In this document: one piece after another, positions 23,685 through 38,100 of the stretch
Position numbering within the stretch: the first letter of the stretch is position 1
How the letters are laid out: each line of letters starts with the position of its first letter
NCBI GenBank assembly: GCA_009823395.1
Contig: CM020508.1
Coordinates: 5,106,515 to 5,170,514 of the forward strand
Length of the DNA stretch: 64,000 nt
Direction of reading: 5' to 3'
Source: Thamnaconus septentrionalis
Lineage: Eukaryota; Chordata; Actinopteri; Tetraodontiformes; Monacanthidae
Program-made: the position numbers and the translations under genes
Notes under the pieces: model-generated
The model's input: only the letters and a program-made list of their open reading frames with translations
Told to the model about the DNA's origin: nothing
Databases searched by the model: none

Positions 23685-24499
23685 TGTTGTTGTTTTTTAT
23701 TGTCCTTGTCTTACGCGCTTCGGTTCAACACCTCTTGTTTCCTTTCAGGTCCTGTGTTCTCAGTCTGCTGTCCTTTCTGTTTGATTGGCTGCCTGATGAG
23801 CCACACCTGTGTCTTGTTAAGCCACTCCCCCTGTGCATTTCGCTCTCCTCTCCCCTCAAGTGTCTCTGGCGGTTTGTCTTGTTAATGTGATCAAGGTGTT
23901 CTAGTGTTTCACCATGTGCTCTTCTTCTGCCCTTGATTTGTCTTCGCTTTTTTGTTGTTGTTTTTTTAACACATTTTTGCCTCATGGATTTCTTCACCTC
24001 TGCCTGCTCTGACTATTTCTCCTGTGACCTAGTTTCTGTCTCACCCCTGCCTGTTAGTATTCTGGGCTGCTACACCTGTCAACCTGGGAGTCTTGCGCTC
24101 GGGGTCCAGTCTTTAGAGCCTTGACAGGCTGCTCAAAGTTCAGCTTTAAGGCTCAGCGTCTTACAGCACCAAGACTCTTACAAAAGCATACAAAGTAAAG
24201 CGTTTTGCTCCCGTCTAATACATACAACTGTAGCTGCGTGATAGCTCGGTGTTTGTGCCCTTCACTTCACCCCCAAACCAGAAACTTGGTGGATGTGTGG
24301 CGTTACTTTCTGCTAGCAGTTGGACCCTACAGGCAGTTTTGAGTGGCAGCAATGAGTGAAAAAAAGAACTGATTCAAGTTTTGGGAGTGTGGACTTATTT
24401 TTTTTATATATATGAACCATGAAGGCTATGAGCTGCAGATTGAACAGGTTCGTATTACTTGCAAACTAACACAACACTGTTAGGTAACAGTGTTAGCTG

Positions 24500-24605
24500 A
24501 TTGGCTGCTCTGAATTGTCCATATGTGAAGTTGTGGTTCGTTGTTTGTCCCACTGTGAAGCCTTTTGATCAACTGGGATTGACTGGAGCACCAGCCCCAC
24601 ACCAT
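24500..24605 (+). repeat. old SINE-family fragment
   Basis: ctctgaattgtccatatgtg and later gatcaactgggattgactggagcaccagcccc resemble the middle and 3' parts of the SINE at 23.3 kb, heavily diverged. Confidence 0.35.
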
Positions 24606-25743
24606 GCATGACTGTTAAAATATTTCTGTGGCGCTTAAAGTGAAATGATAAAATAACTGATAGGTGAAAAAGGAAAAAAAGAACAGTGGAGGGGTGTCGT
24701 CACAGATCTGATGGCAATCAGACGGAGTGACTGTTACGCTGTTGCTCAACATCACTGACACAGACTTCCACGTCCCAGCTGGATGTTTGGCCTTGCCGGA
24801 GACGATGCAGCTGCGCTTCCTTTCTTCTCCGAGACGCCTGAGAGACTCGGCACACTGCGCCGCGTCTCTGTTTTAAGTCATTAAAAACTGAGGAGAACCT
24901 TCATCGTGCTCATAACGAGGTCTTTTTCGTCAGCCGGTAGTCGGCCACTCCGACGTTTCCATTTGGCGAGTTTTAACACAGTCTATGTGTTGGTTCTGTG
25001 CTGTCGGTGAGACAGAAAATATTCCCTGTTTCCAAAACAGCAGGAAACTTTGGAAGTTTACTCAGCTAGGAATCATTACCGTGAGGGTTGAATATATTCT
25101 CATTAGTTTGACAGTTAGAATACAGACTAGCATGTTGGCATCATACGTTGACAGTGTTTGTTTTATTATCAGTTAATGGCATTTCTGTATGGGAAGACGT
25201 CAGCGAGAAGAGTTCTGTTTGGGGTAATGAGGAACTGTGCCTTCAGACATTATTGAAATTATTGGTATCCTTAAATCTGCACAATTTAAGCAGCCCCCCC
25301 CTTTTTTTTTAAAATAATTTTTTATCTCAGATGTTTCTTTGTGTTTTCTCTCTGCACTAACAGGAATAATAGGTTCGACTTCAAAGAGAAATGGAAAATA
25401 TGGTGACTGAAAAAGGCCAAAGTTAAACAAAACAACACAAATGCATTATTTCAGTGTTTTTGATCATCCACTCTGTAAATGTGATCAGTCTGGGACGTTG
25501 TGCTAAACACGTGCTTTCAATCAGCAAGTCCGTCAATGCTCTGAAGCCCTCCTTTGTCCTCTGAAACACTCAGCCCCCTGTTTCAACGCAACGTCTTATC
25601 GCCCGCAACTCAATAATACATCAGACTGCTGGCGGTGGCGGCTGGCTGCTGTGTTTCAGCAGCCAGCGCTGACAGCCTCAAACCTTCTGTCCCTGACACC
25701 AGTGGAGCAGCACTGCATGATACGTCATTCAGAACTATGTAAG

Positions 25744-25774
<31 letters not shown>

Positions 25775-28700
25775 ATACATAATCTTGTCTTTACAGCTGC
25801 TTGCGAAACAAAATGGTTAGGCAGGGGATAACACAAGGTGGGCCGACACCATAATTTACTCCAAGAAAATGAAGGATATGATGGACTTTTATTAGAGATC
25901 TGCCCAAGTTTTCACTTCCTAATAAAACTGATGGAATGGGTCCGAGCTGATCTTTACACAAGGAAATATCCCAGAATGGTGACTCACTGCAAAGGATGAA
26001 GACGTTGGCGTCTGTGTGTGTGTGACAAATCCATGACTGCTGTAGAGATGAGTGACGTGAAAGCTTCTAAAATGAAAACGCAGAGAGCGTTTGGACTGGC
26101 CTGCACGCTGGGACGCGGCTCAGGTCACCTGCCTTTCTGACACAGTGCACACTGCAGGAGATGCTCTTTGGTGACACTGTGAAGGAAAAATTTGGTTACA
26201 GATGGCCGAAACCATGAAATGGTATAGCAGGTGTTAATGTGCTGAAAGAAGCGATAGTAAAGTAGTAGTAGTAAAAAAATAGCACCATAATTTACAGTTG
26301 ACAAGCTTTAAAAATATAATCCTCTGAGAAAATAAACACCTAGGGATTTAGATTTTTCTAAAACGGAGAGTAAGAGCTGACAGGAGATGATATTACATCG
26401 AGGGCGGGTGAGTGGAGCCCGTTGCATCATCTGGGCCCTGTTGTAGCTCAAAGCAACACAATGCAATATTCATTTTATTAGAGCTTCAGAGAAACAAACT
26501 TTGCTTTGCTGTTCACGGACCACGCTGTCACGTTATTGCAGGTGAATGTCCTCCCCTCCCACATCCTTCTTCACGACCAACAAAGAACCATTCAATAAAC
26601 CGGCAACAAGCAGCAGCGAACAGACTTCGCTTTGTACTAACCGTAGCAGATTAGAAAAATGGTTGCCTAAGTTCAAATTTCTGAGAAAGCAAGGAAAAAA
26701 CACAAGAAATTGGGTTGGGATGATTCTAAATTTTAAATGCAGGGTGGGTGAGAGCAGCGAGGCAGGAGGAAACAGAGTCTCTGCAGCCTTCCGCAGCAGC
26801 TGGAGGCTTTTGATGGATTTGTATTTGCGGCAGCCACATGGAAAGTTTACTTTCTCTGCATCTTGTTACACCGAATGTGCAACATTTCAGTGGCAAAAAA
26901 AAAAAAAAAAAGTCAGTCTTTGAAATTGGCTGAACTAACACCAGATATTTTTTTTCTTTTTTTAACGAAGCGACTGTGTCGACGTAAGAGACCAACGCGG
27001 GAGGCTGAGCCCAATTCTGGCTCATTTTATCATCCGTCATGTAAGGTGTAATGAGCGTCATCATTACTCGCCCGCACATGTTTTTTCACCCCCATTCCCA
27101 GAGAGCAGCGTAAGTAATTACTCAGTGAGATTACAGTAATGTGGCCGACGCGAGGTGTCTCAATAACAACAACATAAAGAAGCGGCGGACTCGACCTTTA
27201 TTGTCTCTGAACCGCGGGACGCTGCTCGGTCGGTCCCCCTTCTCGGCGCCGCCGCTCGTCTCCCGCGACGGGCGGTCACGAGGGCCAGCGTTTCATTTCC
27301 CAGTCAGACCCTCGGAGACGAGCAAATCTGTTCTCCAAGTCGCGTTGTAATTGAAATGAGGGAACCAGCTGAGCGAGCGGATGTTCCTCGCTGATACAAC
27401 ATCTGCCACGAGCTGCAATGCGGGCGATGCCAGCGCAGGTGGTCTTCAAAGGAAGGGAGAATTTTTAAGCAAGGAGAGAAAAAAAACAACCCAGCTCTCC
27501 CTCAAGGGGGCTGCGTTGTTTCCAGCCAGCCACAGGAGGAGTAAATGTCTCTGTTTGGGCATGTGCGCGAACATTTTTTATCAGTGAGGACCATATTGCA
27601 GTATTGATGGCTGTTCAGCCGCCTCGTTCTGCCTCCAAACACCCAAGTAGCGGCTGGCAAATGGCTCGCTGCAGCGCCACGTCGGGAGATCATCATCTGC
27701 TCGAGTGTCCATTAGCACAAGCTAATGTGGCTAAAGAGGGGCTAAAGAAAAAAAACAAACGATCTTCTCTCTATTTTTTCCCAATATTATTGTTATGAGT
27801 TAATATCATGGCGTTCCAGCTGAAAGAAGCTGTCCTTCCTCCACCCACCAGTCGCCTTGGGCATTTCAGAGGGATCCAGCGAGGTTGGCAGCAGTTGGAG
27901 GAGCCGTGCAAAACCAGACGCCGGCTCCCTCAGAAACAAGACGTTGGTTTGGAATCTACTGACATGTTTGCGTTCTTGCAAAGAGAGGCCGGATCGCACA
28001 GCCTCGCAGCGCTCTCCTCCGCTGCTGCCTCTGCCGGCTTTCTGGAGGGAGCCGACCATTGTGGGAAATTGTCATGACAACAACAACGACGACAAAGACG
28101 ACGTTGAATCGGTCAGGGGTGAATCCGCTGCGACGCAACGTTCTGCAGGGAAACGTCCGACCGGGGTCTCCACAGATGCTGGAGGCCTCATTGAAGGGCA
28201 GTGAAGTTTATATAAAGTTTATGGCACAGCGACCGTATTGAGTGAGCTTTATTTAGCTGTACTTAATGATTTATTTTGAGAGTTGCAATCAGGCTAGAAG
28301 GACCTCGAGGTGTCGGCCCGACTTCCTTTTCCACCCCGGAGGCTTTCGCTGGCGGGTCACGAGCGTCTCGGCAGCTGGTATGAACAGTCTTGATCCGTGC
28401 AGCCAGGCAGGTCGGCGTGGACACAGACAGTCCCTGTGTGAAGTTAAAACCTCCCACGTTTTTTCTGTTTGTGGGGTTCCATATCTGGAAGAAGTGGAGC
28501 CCGTGATTCATTTTTGCTTTTCGTTAATTAGTTTGTTTGTTTGTTTGTGTCGTCGTCATGGCGCTGCTCAGATCAGGCCGGGCGTGACCGGCGGTGCACG
28601 GTTGTGAGGGGGCAAGGGTGCAAGGGGGACCCTGTAAGGGTTTCCGTGCTTTGGCTTGTTTTACAAGACTGAATTTTAATCGCACAAAATGACCCTGGAG

Positions 28701-29473
28701 AAGCATGCAAAGTGATTCAGAGTAACAAATGATCTGGTGCAGAACCGCGCCGGCGAGAAAGCAGCTCAAGTCTTCAACTGACACGAGACGCAATTACCTT
28801 TTTAGACATTTTTTCCCACAAAATTTTCAAAAAACACCCTATGTGACATTTAAAGTCGTATGTAGAAAAAAACAACTTGCCGCAAATGTTCAGTAGCGGC
28901 ACAAATTGCCTTTTCCCACCATCAGAAAAACAATCCCAGACGACCACATGATGCGATGCGAACGCACAATAGAAATGCAAAAATTTCTATCGTCTGAATA
29001 ACGTTATAATGTTATTGTGGATTAACGCACGGGAAAAAATGTCTGGGCTTATATCTCTCAGCAGGAGCATGCAGATGCTTTGCTGTAATAACAAAAAACA
29101 GACCTGATAAGAGTGGAAGCAGTCGGCCCTGTCGTGCGTTTCTTGATGGAAGTGTGAAAGAAATGTTCTCCTGCAAAGATGAAGACGTGAAGCAAAGGAC
29201 GCAGTAATGCTGTCCATGCTGGATTGTGTTTAAAACAGTTCATTGATCCTCATGTAGGAGGCACACGTCTCTCGACAGCCACGAGTTGCATCTATTAATG
29301 GGGACGTTTTGGAAGCGCTAAATGGAACGTTGTTATGATTGACAGCGTGAAAGAAACAGCATCTGTGTTCACGTGTAATAAAATTGCAAACCTGACTCTG
29401 CTGAGCTCTTATGAGTAACCCAGAGTGGAAATTTAACAAAACGCAAATGTCAAGTGAGCATCTCCACAGGGGA

Positions 29474-29476
<3 letters not shown>

Positions 29477-29506
<30 letters not shown>
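29477..29506 (+). repeat. (TG)n microsatellite
   Basis: About 15 TG units, followed by a GGTGGAGGGGTGGAGGG-like G-rich run. Confidence 0.9.
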
Positions 29507-29507
<1 letters not shown>

Positions 29508-30335
29508 TAGTGGTGGAGGGGTGGAGGGTAGGAGGGATAGTGTTACTTGTGCTAATCAGCAACGCATTATAACTGCTGCCGTGCATGTCAAACAGTGGAG
29601 CTTAATGGTGTTTTCTCAAAGGCAGCTCTGCTTGGAACATCGTTTCAAAAGAAAAACTCTCCTAATGTTTGCCACACTGACGTTACTCTGTTATATTCGA
29701 TTCAGAACCAGGTCGCTAGTTTTCTGTACAAGCTGGAGGACAAGCATCTCCCAGACCCCCGCATCATTTCAACCTTGGAAGTAAAAAAAAAAAGCTTCTG
29801 CTTCCAGACCCACAAACTGTCGGCGTTTCAGGCGTTTATCTCAAAGCATCAACTTTTTGCCCGCGTCATGTCAAAATCTTCTGCCCGCAGGACTCCTGGG
29901 AGGGCTTAGAGTGCTCGTGGATTAGCGGGAACTCCAGCGGTGCCTCGGCTGTGCCGCGTGGGAAGAAAGAACTTGACTCTCAATAATAAAAGGCAGTGGT
30001 GGCTGTGTGCTCTGTGGAGATATTCCGACCTGCTGAAGGAAACGATGCAGCCCCAGAAGAAAACAAGCCCACGTTTTGCCCTTTTTTTAATTTATATTTC
30101 TGTAGTTTCCTCTGCAGCTCAGACGTTTTTTGCCCACTCACAAGTGAGAAAGACTTTTTTTTTTATCAAAAGAACTTTGCACTTATTTTTTTGGGAGAGG
30201 ATGAAACTTTTGTTCAAAGCAGTGGTTGCGTCTGTGAGGGGCATCCCGCAGGAGAGATGATACACAATCCAGATAGTCTTCAAAAAATACGTCCATTACA
30301 AGCTGCGAACGGCATCACTCTCGTACGCTTAATTG

Positions 30336-30341
30336 TTTATT
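30336..30341 (-). terminator. candidate poly(A) signal of tgm1
   Basis: AATAAA on the minus strand about 450 bases after the tgm1 stop. A second one lies at 30358-30363. Which is used is unknown. Confidence 0.35.
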
Positions 30342-30543
30342 TAATTTTTTTCTCACATTTATTGTGCGTGTGCAGATCATCCGCGGCAGTGTTTGCATCA
30401 CACGCAATGAAATAAATAAGTCAATAAATAAAGAGAAGTCAACATCGAGTCCGTCTGCGGATGAGCAGATTTTACATTTAATGCACGACAACAATCAAGG
30501 TACTTCAAAATAATATTTTTTACATGTGTACATTGGAAAATAT

Positions 30544-30615
30544 CCTCCTCGTCCTCCTCCTCTTCCTCCTCCTCTTCATCCTTGTTCTCCTCTTATTCTT
30601 CTTCCTCCTCCTCAC
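30544..30615 (+). repeat. CCT/CTT-rich polypyrimidine tract in the tgm1 3' region
   Basis: About 70 bases almost free of purines, built from tcctcc and ttcttc units. On the transcribed (minus) strand it reads as a GGA/GAA purine tract within the likely 3' UTR. Confidence 0.75.
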
Positions 30616-30794
30616 ACTCTTCAAAATTTCAATTGCTAGCTGATAATTAGCATCTTTGTTGTTAAAGGAAATGCGAAAGGCAGCAGTGCATCGGCTCTGG
30701 AATCTTAGGAATTTTTTACATCCAAATGATCTTCACAAGAAAACGCACTTGGCGTCCGTGGACTCAGCAGGCTGAGGACGACTCCACCGCACCA

Positions 30795-33700
30795 TCACTG
30801 CCCTCCCTGCACGAGCAGGTCGGCCACGCCGTGGACCTGCGTCAGCTGCTTGCAGTCCAGCGAGGCCAGTAATTTCCTCGGGCCGGCCAGCGAGGGGACA
30901 AAGTGCTCAGTCAGAGACACCGACGCCCGGCTGGCGATATCTCTGCAGGGGCGACAGGAAATGACACGGCTAATCGCTGGCGATCGGCGCAACGCTGCTG
31001 CAATATATACGTGGAATCTTTGTGCGTCCTTCTCTCACCCGTAGTTAATCCTGCGAGCGGCCACCAGGCCCAGCCCCTCCACGTGGAAGACGACGGCCTT
31101 CAGCACCCGCGGCAGCGGGTTGGTGAAGGAAATCTCCACCGCCATCTTCTGACCCACCATGGCCCTGCCCACCGGCTGCATGAGGGGGAAACACAGTTGA
31201 CTTCCTGTTTTTTCTTTCTTTTTCTTGAACAAAACAGAACAAACCAACCTTGATGAAGAGGTCTGGGGTCCTGAGCCGGAAACTGAACTGGGTGGCCACG
31301 ACTTGCTGGGTCTCCTTGACTCGGCCCGACAGTGTCAGCATCAGGGCGGCCTGGTCTATCAACTGGTCCTTGTAGTCGTCGTACGCCAGCGCCCACTCCA
31401 GCGTCTTCACTGCAGGAGGAAAACAGAGGCACAGTCATTAAAGCCGTCGTGTAAATTTGTTTTCCTTCATTTTTTTTTCAAGCGTCTGTTATCATTTCAG
31501 GTGCGTTTTGGCCTTGCAGCTGTTTATATTATCGAAACTAGTTTTCCAGACTTTAATTGGTGCCTTGTATGAATTCTACGGTCCACTTTCCCATTTTCAG
31601 CTTCCAACACGTGAGCGCAATCACAAAATATAACTTCCTCTCACCCTCGTTGGGCAGGATGTCCACGTCCGTCCGGTCCCTCCTCACCATGGCCTTGTGC
31701 ACGCCGGTGTAGTACATGATGGACGCCTGGCTGTGCAGGTCCAGCGTCCGCTTCTCCGAGCTGCTGTTGCGCAACTGGATGCTCAGCTCGGCGTCCTGTC
31801 CCATGGCGGGGCCCTCGCCGTCCAGGGCGACTGTGACGGTGACGTCCTCCGCCGTCGGGGAGGCGAAGGCCTCGGCCTTGGAGCCGTAACTGCAGGCGGT
31901 TTCCACGGCGATACGTTCTGCCTCGGAGCCTGAGGGCGAGCAGAGGTGTTGAGAAGTTAAGAAATATTTGTGTTGATTGATTTATCAATTTTTTGTTTTT
32001 TGAACGGGGCCCTATTTTGACCATTTTTCGGATTCAGATCTTCTACTTCCTAAAATACACAAAGCACTTACTTCTGAAGAGGCTGTTGAGGCTCTCCTCC
32101 CCCCTCCCCTACCTGCTCCACCGGCCTTGGAACAGCTGCCCTTGTGATTGGCCAGCCGCTCACTGCTACAGTTAGCTATCGGGGAAAATGGCTACATGCT
32201 CCCATGCGGTTAAGCTTTGTCGACAGTACTTTTTTTTTTATTTTTCATTCAGTCCTCATCCTCAGCTCATTTCAGCACAGTAACAAGGAGAACGCCATCC
32301 CGTAAGTCACTTTTCATACTAAAAGGTAAATGGACGGCACTGATGCAGCATTTTCCAGCACCTTCACGGGACACCAAAGCGCTTTACAATGGCCTCTCAT
32401 TCACACACACACTCATGCACCAATGGGTGGCTGCTGTCATGCATGGAGCTACCAACCCCATTGGAATTGCAATTTATTGTTAAGTGTCTTGCCCAAGGAC
32501 ACAACGACAGACTGGGATGGAGCGGGATTTGAACCGCTCTACTTCCTGAGCTACAGTCGCACACGCGGTGTGATAGTTAGCACGCCAGTTATACTAAATA
32601 AACCTGAAAAAGTCAGTTGTCAAAATAGGACCCCTTTAAATACAGATATGCGTGAATACCTTCAGGGTGTTTGTAAAGGTGGGTGATGTCGTTGCGCTCG
32701 TCTGAGCCGACGGCCTTTGTGCTGATGAAGTGGCCCACGGCCTTTTTCTCGCTGTAGATCTGTGTGAACGTCCCATCTATGTTCCTCTGCCAGTAAATCT
32801 TATCGCTGTTAACCTGCAGAAACAAGAAGAGACCGTGAAGTTGTGAACAGATGGGCGCAGTCACGCGTCGTCTTTGGCCGGCCATGTGGCTCATTAGAGA
32901 GGACAAAGGCATAGTTTGTCAACAGGATGTTGGTGACTGAAGGATCAGCGGAGGATTGTTTAGTCCATCTGAGGGGGAGAAGAGGATTTTTAGAGTGGAG
33001 GCAGGATGATTCAACCGGCCGTCAGAGAAGCGTTTTGACGCATTTCAACCACCAAATCTTTGGGAACAAGTTTCTTTTGTTTCTTGTGGCAATCGTAGTG
33101 AAAAACTTCTAAATCCAAATCATGTGACGCACATAATCAGAGAGGCACACAACACTGGTAACTGTAAGACGTGATATATGGCATTTTTTTGGGGGGGGGC
33201 TGCCCGATGCCTTATGGCTAACTGTCGTCCTCTGTTAGCTGTTTTGTGATGTGGCAGCACCTGTTGCAGGGGTGTGTTGGTCAACTGTTACCAGATAGAC
33301 GTCGTCCTCCAGGGCTTCTGTGTAATTTTTTTTTTTGTGCCACAGTAAGCCATTGAGATCCACTCAAATGTCAGTGCTTTTTAATAATGCGTCTAAACTG
33401 AGGTGGAGGGAAAAAAGGGCACTTTTCCAGCCAGGCAGTTGAGGTGACACAAAATGGAAAAGTTATTTCAGGCACCGCGGCTTAAATGTCACACTTGAGG
33501 AATTGAAGGTCCTGAACGGTGACAATTTTTAGATTCTAATCTGCTGTTATCTGCAACGTTCTGCGGAAGGACGATCAGAAACATTTTTTTGTTTTACCCC
33601 TCGTCACCTCCTCACCCGACGGAAATGCACAGCGGAAAACTTTTTGCTCTTTGCTCCACGAACCTCGGCAAACACAAACGGAGAGTCGTGCTTGAGGAAG

Positions 33701-35122
33701 ACCTGACCATTGCGGATGGCGGCGAGGGAGGCGGGGCCACAGCGGAAGGAGCCCTGGCTGGTCTCCTGAGGGGTGGCGTCCACGGTCTGCCAGCCGCCGT
33801 AGCCCGCGGGCAAGTCTGCTCGAGCCATCCAGCAGTCGGTCCACACGTGGAAGTTCCTTCGGGGGAGGACGAGGGAAGGAGGAGATTAAGGTCGGGTAAT
33901 GAAGGTGAAGGGAGCGACCGGCGGTGGCAGCCGGCGACCTCACCAGATGGAGTCAGCGTTGAGAGAATCGATGGGGTCCAGGTTCTCGTCCAGGTAAACG
34001 TCGGTCGTCAACGAGACGTCCGTGTCGTGAGCCGACTTGTAGTTGGTCACGGTGCGACTGGGGACACCTAAACACCTCAGAACTGGAGAAACACAATAAA
34101 TGTGAGGCCATCTCAATGTGAAGCACTTGTTTTAGAAAGTTGCCCAGAAAGGGAGAAGAAAACAACACAAATGCGAATTGAGTGTGTTTCAGATAAACTG
34201 CGAGTTTGTCAGTAGGTGGCAGTAGAGGCATCTTAACGAAGACCGCATAATTTGCATGTATATTATTATTCTAATTTATTTAGCTATACTAATTTGTATA
34301 GATCTCTATCCATTTCCATTGCGGCGCTCCAAAGTCAGGGTGACGGAACCCAGTTAGATGCCAGGAAGTGCTGAGAGAGGAGCTCACCTGTGGTGAAGAC
34401 CCCGGCGAAGACCCAACACTGGCCGTACTTCACAGGCGTGCCCTTGTTCTTGTGGTACTTCTTCAGGATCTCCACGCTGCCGCTCCACACGGTGGGACTC
34501 GTTCCACCGTCGTAGAAACCCGACCAGTTCCCCTCCACCACACCTCGGTCATCCAGGGAGTTGATCTGCACGCACAGAGAGGGACTTTGTTTGTTTCTGA
34601 CATAAGACGGTCAGCCAAAGTCTTCACAGGCAGAAGGCGTCAAAGTCGATCCCTAGATCCTAAGACGGTTTCATAAGAAGCCAAGTCATTGCAAAAGTGT
34701 GGGCAAGAGATTTCGAGAAAGAAAGAAGGAATTTCACTTCAAGGCGCACAAGATGGTTGAGACATGCAATTCGCTCCACTTGGGCCAATCATAGCCATGA
34801 ATATTTTCTTTATTTTGCAGTTCTGTAGTGCCTCCCAAACTGCTCCTTCCCCTCCCTGCAAGCACACACAGAAGAGGAGGAACCAAGCTGATTGGAGCAG
34901 CTTCCACTGGAAGCGAACAAACCCCTCAGGCAAGAAGAGCAAAGCGAAACATTAAAAAGCTTTTGAGAGCAAATTGACTGTAAAATAATCAGGAGGCAGC
35001 AGTTGCTTGAGTTTTAATTAGCCAATCAATTATAGCGAAAGTAAAGTGTAATTTAATGTAAACAGTGTGAACACTCTGTGGCCCCTTTGGCTCTATTAAC
35101 ACTGTGCAGCACGCACGCGTGT

Positions 35123-35199
<77 letters not shown>

Positions 35200-38100
35200 T
35201 ATTCTTACCATGGCCGATATGATCCGCACCACATTGATGGGGTCTCCCCATCCGGATGGTGGTGTTCCACTTTTCTCCAGCAGGAAGAGACACGTGGTGA
35301 GAATCCCGTCGTCAAACTGAACGTATAGGAGAAAGTCGTGACCCTCCACTGCTTGGTCAGAGTACACACACAGACACGCACAGACACACACAGGAGAGGT
35401 GCTGCACCCACCTGGCCGTAGTTCCAGGTGCGCGCTCCAATTTGCTCCATTGTGCCGTAGTAGATTCGCCCCACGTCGTTCAGGACGAACTCCTGCCTCT
35501 CCTCTTCGGAATCCATGTAGACGGCGTCACCTGGAGACACGATGGGAGGGAAAACAAGAAACACATGATCAGGTTGTCACTGATATCACACCAGGTATCC
35601 GTTTCATAAACTTTTCTTAGAACATTTCTTTAAGCTGTGACTAAAAGTGAAACCATGACAGTGTATTACTATTTTTGAAGGCTCCCATATTGTGTGAAAC
35701 TCACTTGTACAGGCCAGGCAATAAACACCCTGGATATTAGAAACTTCCATCTTTTCCAGCCCTCTGTGACCTCACAAAGGAAGCTAAGAAGTTAGCGACA
35801 TCATCCCCAAGGCGGGAAAGTCTTATTTTTGTTTGCTTCCAAACATGTGGAAGGTCCAACAAAGAATCAGTCTCAGGCAGGAGGCTGTAAACAGAGGGCT
35901 AAATAATCTGTTTTCGAAAATAATATACAATTTTTTCCCCCCAAATACATCATCATACTGGTCAATATGATGGACTGAAAAAATGATAAATGATTGGAAC
36001 ATGAGGGGTGGGTGCAGATATGACTGCTGACTGGACATACTGTTTATTTTATTTTTTCTTTCTAGATTGTGTGATATCTGCTTGAGCTTCTGGTCAGTTG
36101 GCCCTGAAAGGCTGAAACCAGAATCTGACTGCTGCTGCCACTACTGCTGCTGCTGCTCCCAACCTCCCACTCAGTGTTCTAATTTCCTCTCCTCACCGCG
36201 GCACCAGGGGTTGAACAGCACCACGATGTCATTGGCCGGATCGTGCGTGGAGATGAACTCGCCGCTGGCGCAGCTGGTTTCCACAGTCAGCTGATATCGG
36301 CCAATCACGGCCGTGGGCGGGGAGTTGACGGAGAGCAGCAGCCTGTCGCCGTCCCGTCTCGCGATGGCAGCCTCCCATTGGTCGTTCCCGTGCTTCTCCA
36401 CCAGGGGGACGATGGCGTGGGTGCCCTTCGCCACCGCCGGCAGAGGCCCTGAGGGGACAGGACGAGCAATTAGCAGAGAGAGAAGTAGGCTGTGTGGAAA
36501 CTGTTTGGTGCAGGGTTTTCTCTCAGCCCCGGTTCACTTTCCCTCATCCGAGCCGCACCCACATTCCTTCGCTCTGTGGCAACTGTGGTTCAGACAAACA
36601 CTGAGGCTCGGCATGCCTTGAAAGCACTGGCCCGATGAGGTTTTGCAAACACAGCTACACACACACACACACAAACGTGCATGCACACGCATTGATCCCC
36701 GCTGACACTGTTTGGACTGTCGCTATGCGGCTCTGTGTTGCAGGAGGAACCTCTGCTGAGCCAGCGGGAAGGTCACGGCGGCAGCGGCGGTGGTCTCTGA
36801 AACATACCAGGATTCGCAGGCAATATGAAAAATAATTGCCGTGAGTGTCATGCTCACTCTCACTGTGACAAGTTTTCCCCAGAGGAGGACTTGTCACAGC
36901 TTTTCTTCTTTTGGCAGCCCTGCAAAGCCTTTCCGCGAGAAGGAAAAGGCTCAGTTAATTCTGGATGCGGGAAGTTTCCGTTCTTAGCCGAGAGTAACAA
37001 AGCAAAATCAGGAACGCCTGCAAAAAGTCTTCCTTCTGTGCCTGTTGACGATCTTTTTGCTTCCTCAGACATCAAGGTGTTTTTTTTTTTTAATCTATCA
37101 AAGGGGAGAAAAAAAGTTTGTAATTTCAGCAGTGCGAAAAAAAAAAAAATCTGAATCTCCGAATAGCGCAATTGTGTGTGTGGAACAATCTTTTTGATCA
37201 TTTTCATTCGCAAGGTGTTATAAAAAAAACAACCCCCAAACCCACCCAACCCCTGAAAGACCTCATACTATTGAGCTCAATCATTCTGATGAAATCCCTC
37301 ATTGACTTCCACTTGATTTTGGCAAACAGCCGACAGTGTCGGACTGTGATTGGCTTCCCGTCGAGGTGCTTGACGCCCTCGAATGTCGGCCTGAGAATTG
37401 GGGGGCACTGCAGTCACATCCAGGCAGGAAATCTCCCTTGCATCCGTTTTTAAACATCAGAAATATGACTGAAATATGGATATACTGGATCTGGAAGCCT
37501 GGTTTTACAGCTGATTGACGTAATCTTCTGGCTTTATCGCACATATCCGTTTGGTGAAAAGCCCCTGGAGAGCATTTGGAGCGGGTAGGCTCAAACTTGG
37601 AAGGTGATTGGGTGAATCTTCTATCACATTTCACGAGGACCAATCACCCATGTAGTTAGATCTCAAAGAGTGTCCAGCACAGGCTCTTTGAACCTTTACC
37701 ACATCAGAGCCCATTGGGACGATTAGAAAGTTACTAAACTGAGAAGAACTTGCTGTGATGTTTCCTATAATTCTTTCCACGTGAACGCCTTCTACTGCAT
37801 GCAAAATAGCAGCTATAGCAGCAGCCATGCTAATCTCTCTAGCATCATTCATTCATTTATTTTCCATACCCGCTTCTTCCTGAGCTCAGGGTCACGGGGG
37901 TCTGCTGGAGCCTATCCCAGCTGTCATAGGGCGAAGGCAGGGTGAAACCCTGGACAAGTCGCCAGTTCATCGCAGGGCCACATAGAGACAAACAACCATT
38001 CACACTCACATGCACACCTATGGACAATTTAGAATGTTCAATTGAGCTCACATGCATGTTTTTGGACTGTGGGAGGAAGCCGGAGAACCCGGAGAGAACC

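Larger units (their letters stand above)
15325..30335. other. 15-kb stretch without a recognised gene
   Basis: No exon of a known family was recognised on either strand. Contents include simple repeats (TTTA at 17204-17235, CA at 19736-19767, TATC near 21074 and 22155, TG at 29477-29506), a SINE (23299-23684), a repeat copy near 21.4 kb, two DR1-like motifs (18166-18178 and 18807-18833), a GC-rich TATA-containing block (18700-19250), a GC-rich block at 27180-28140, and an unexplained minus ORF (17561-18385). The distance is large compared with gene spacing in the rest of the window. Confidence 0.6.

Noticed and set aside
27141..28204. Several 60-115 codon ORFs in a GC-rich block
   Set aside because: No family resemblance; the ORFs overlap in many frames, as expected of GC-rich non-coding DNA.
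33574..34071. 160-codon plus-strand ORF antisense to tgm1
   Set aside because: It is the complement of real tgm1 exons 34082-33944 and 33856-33664.
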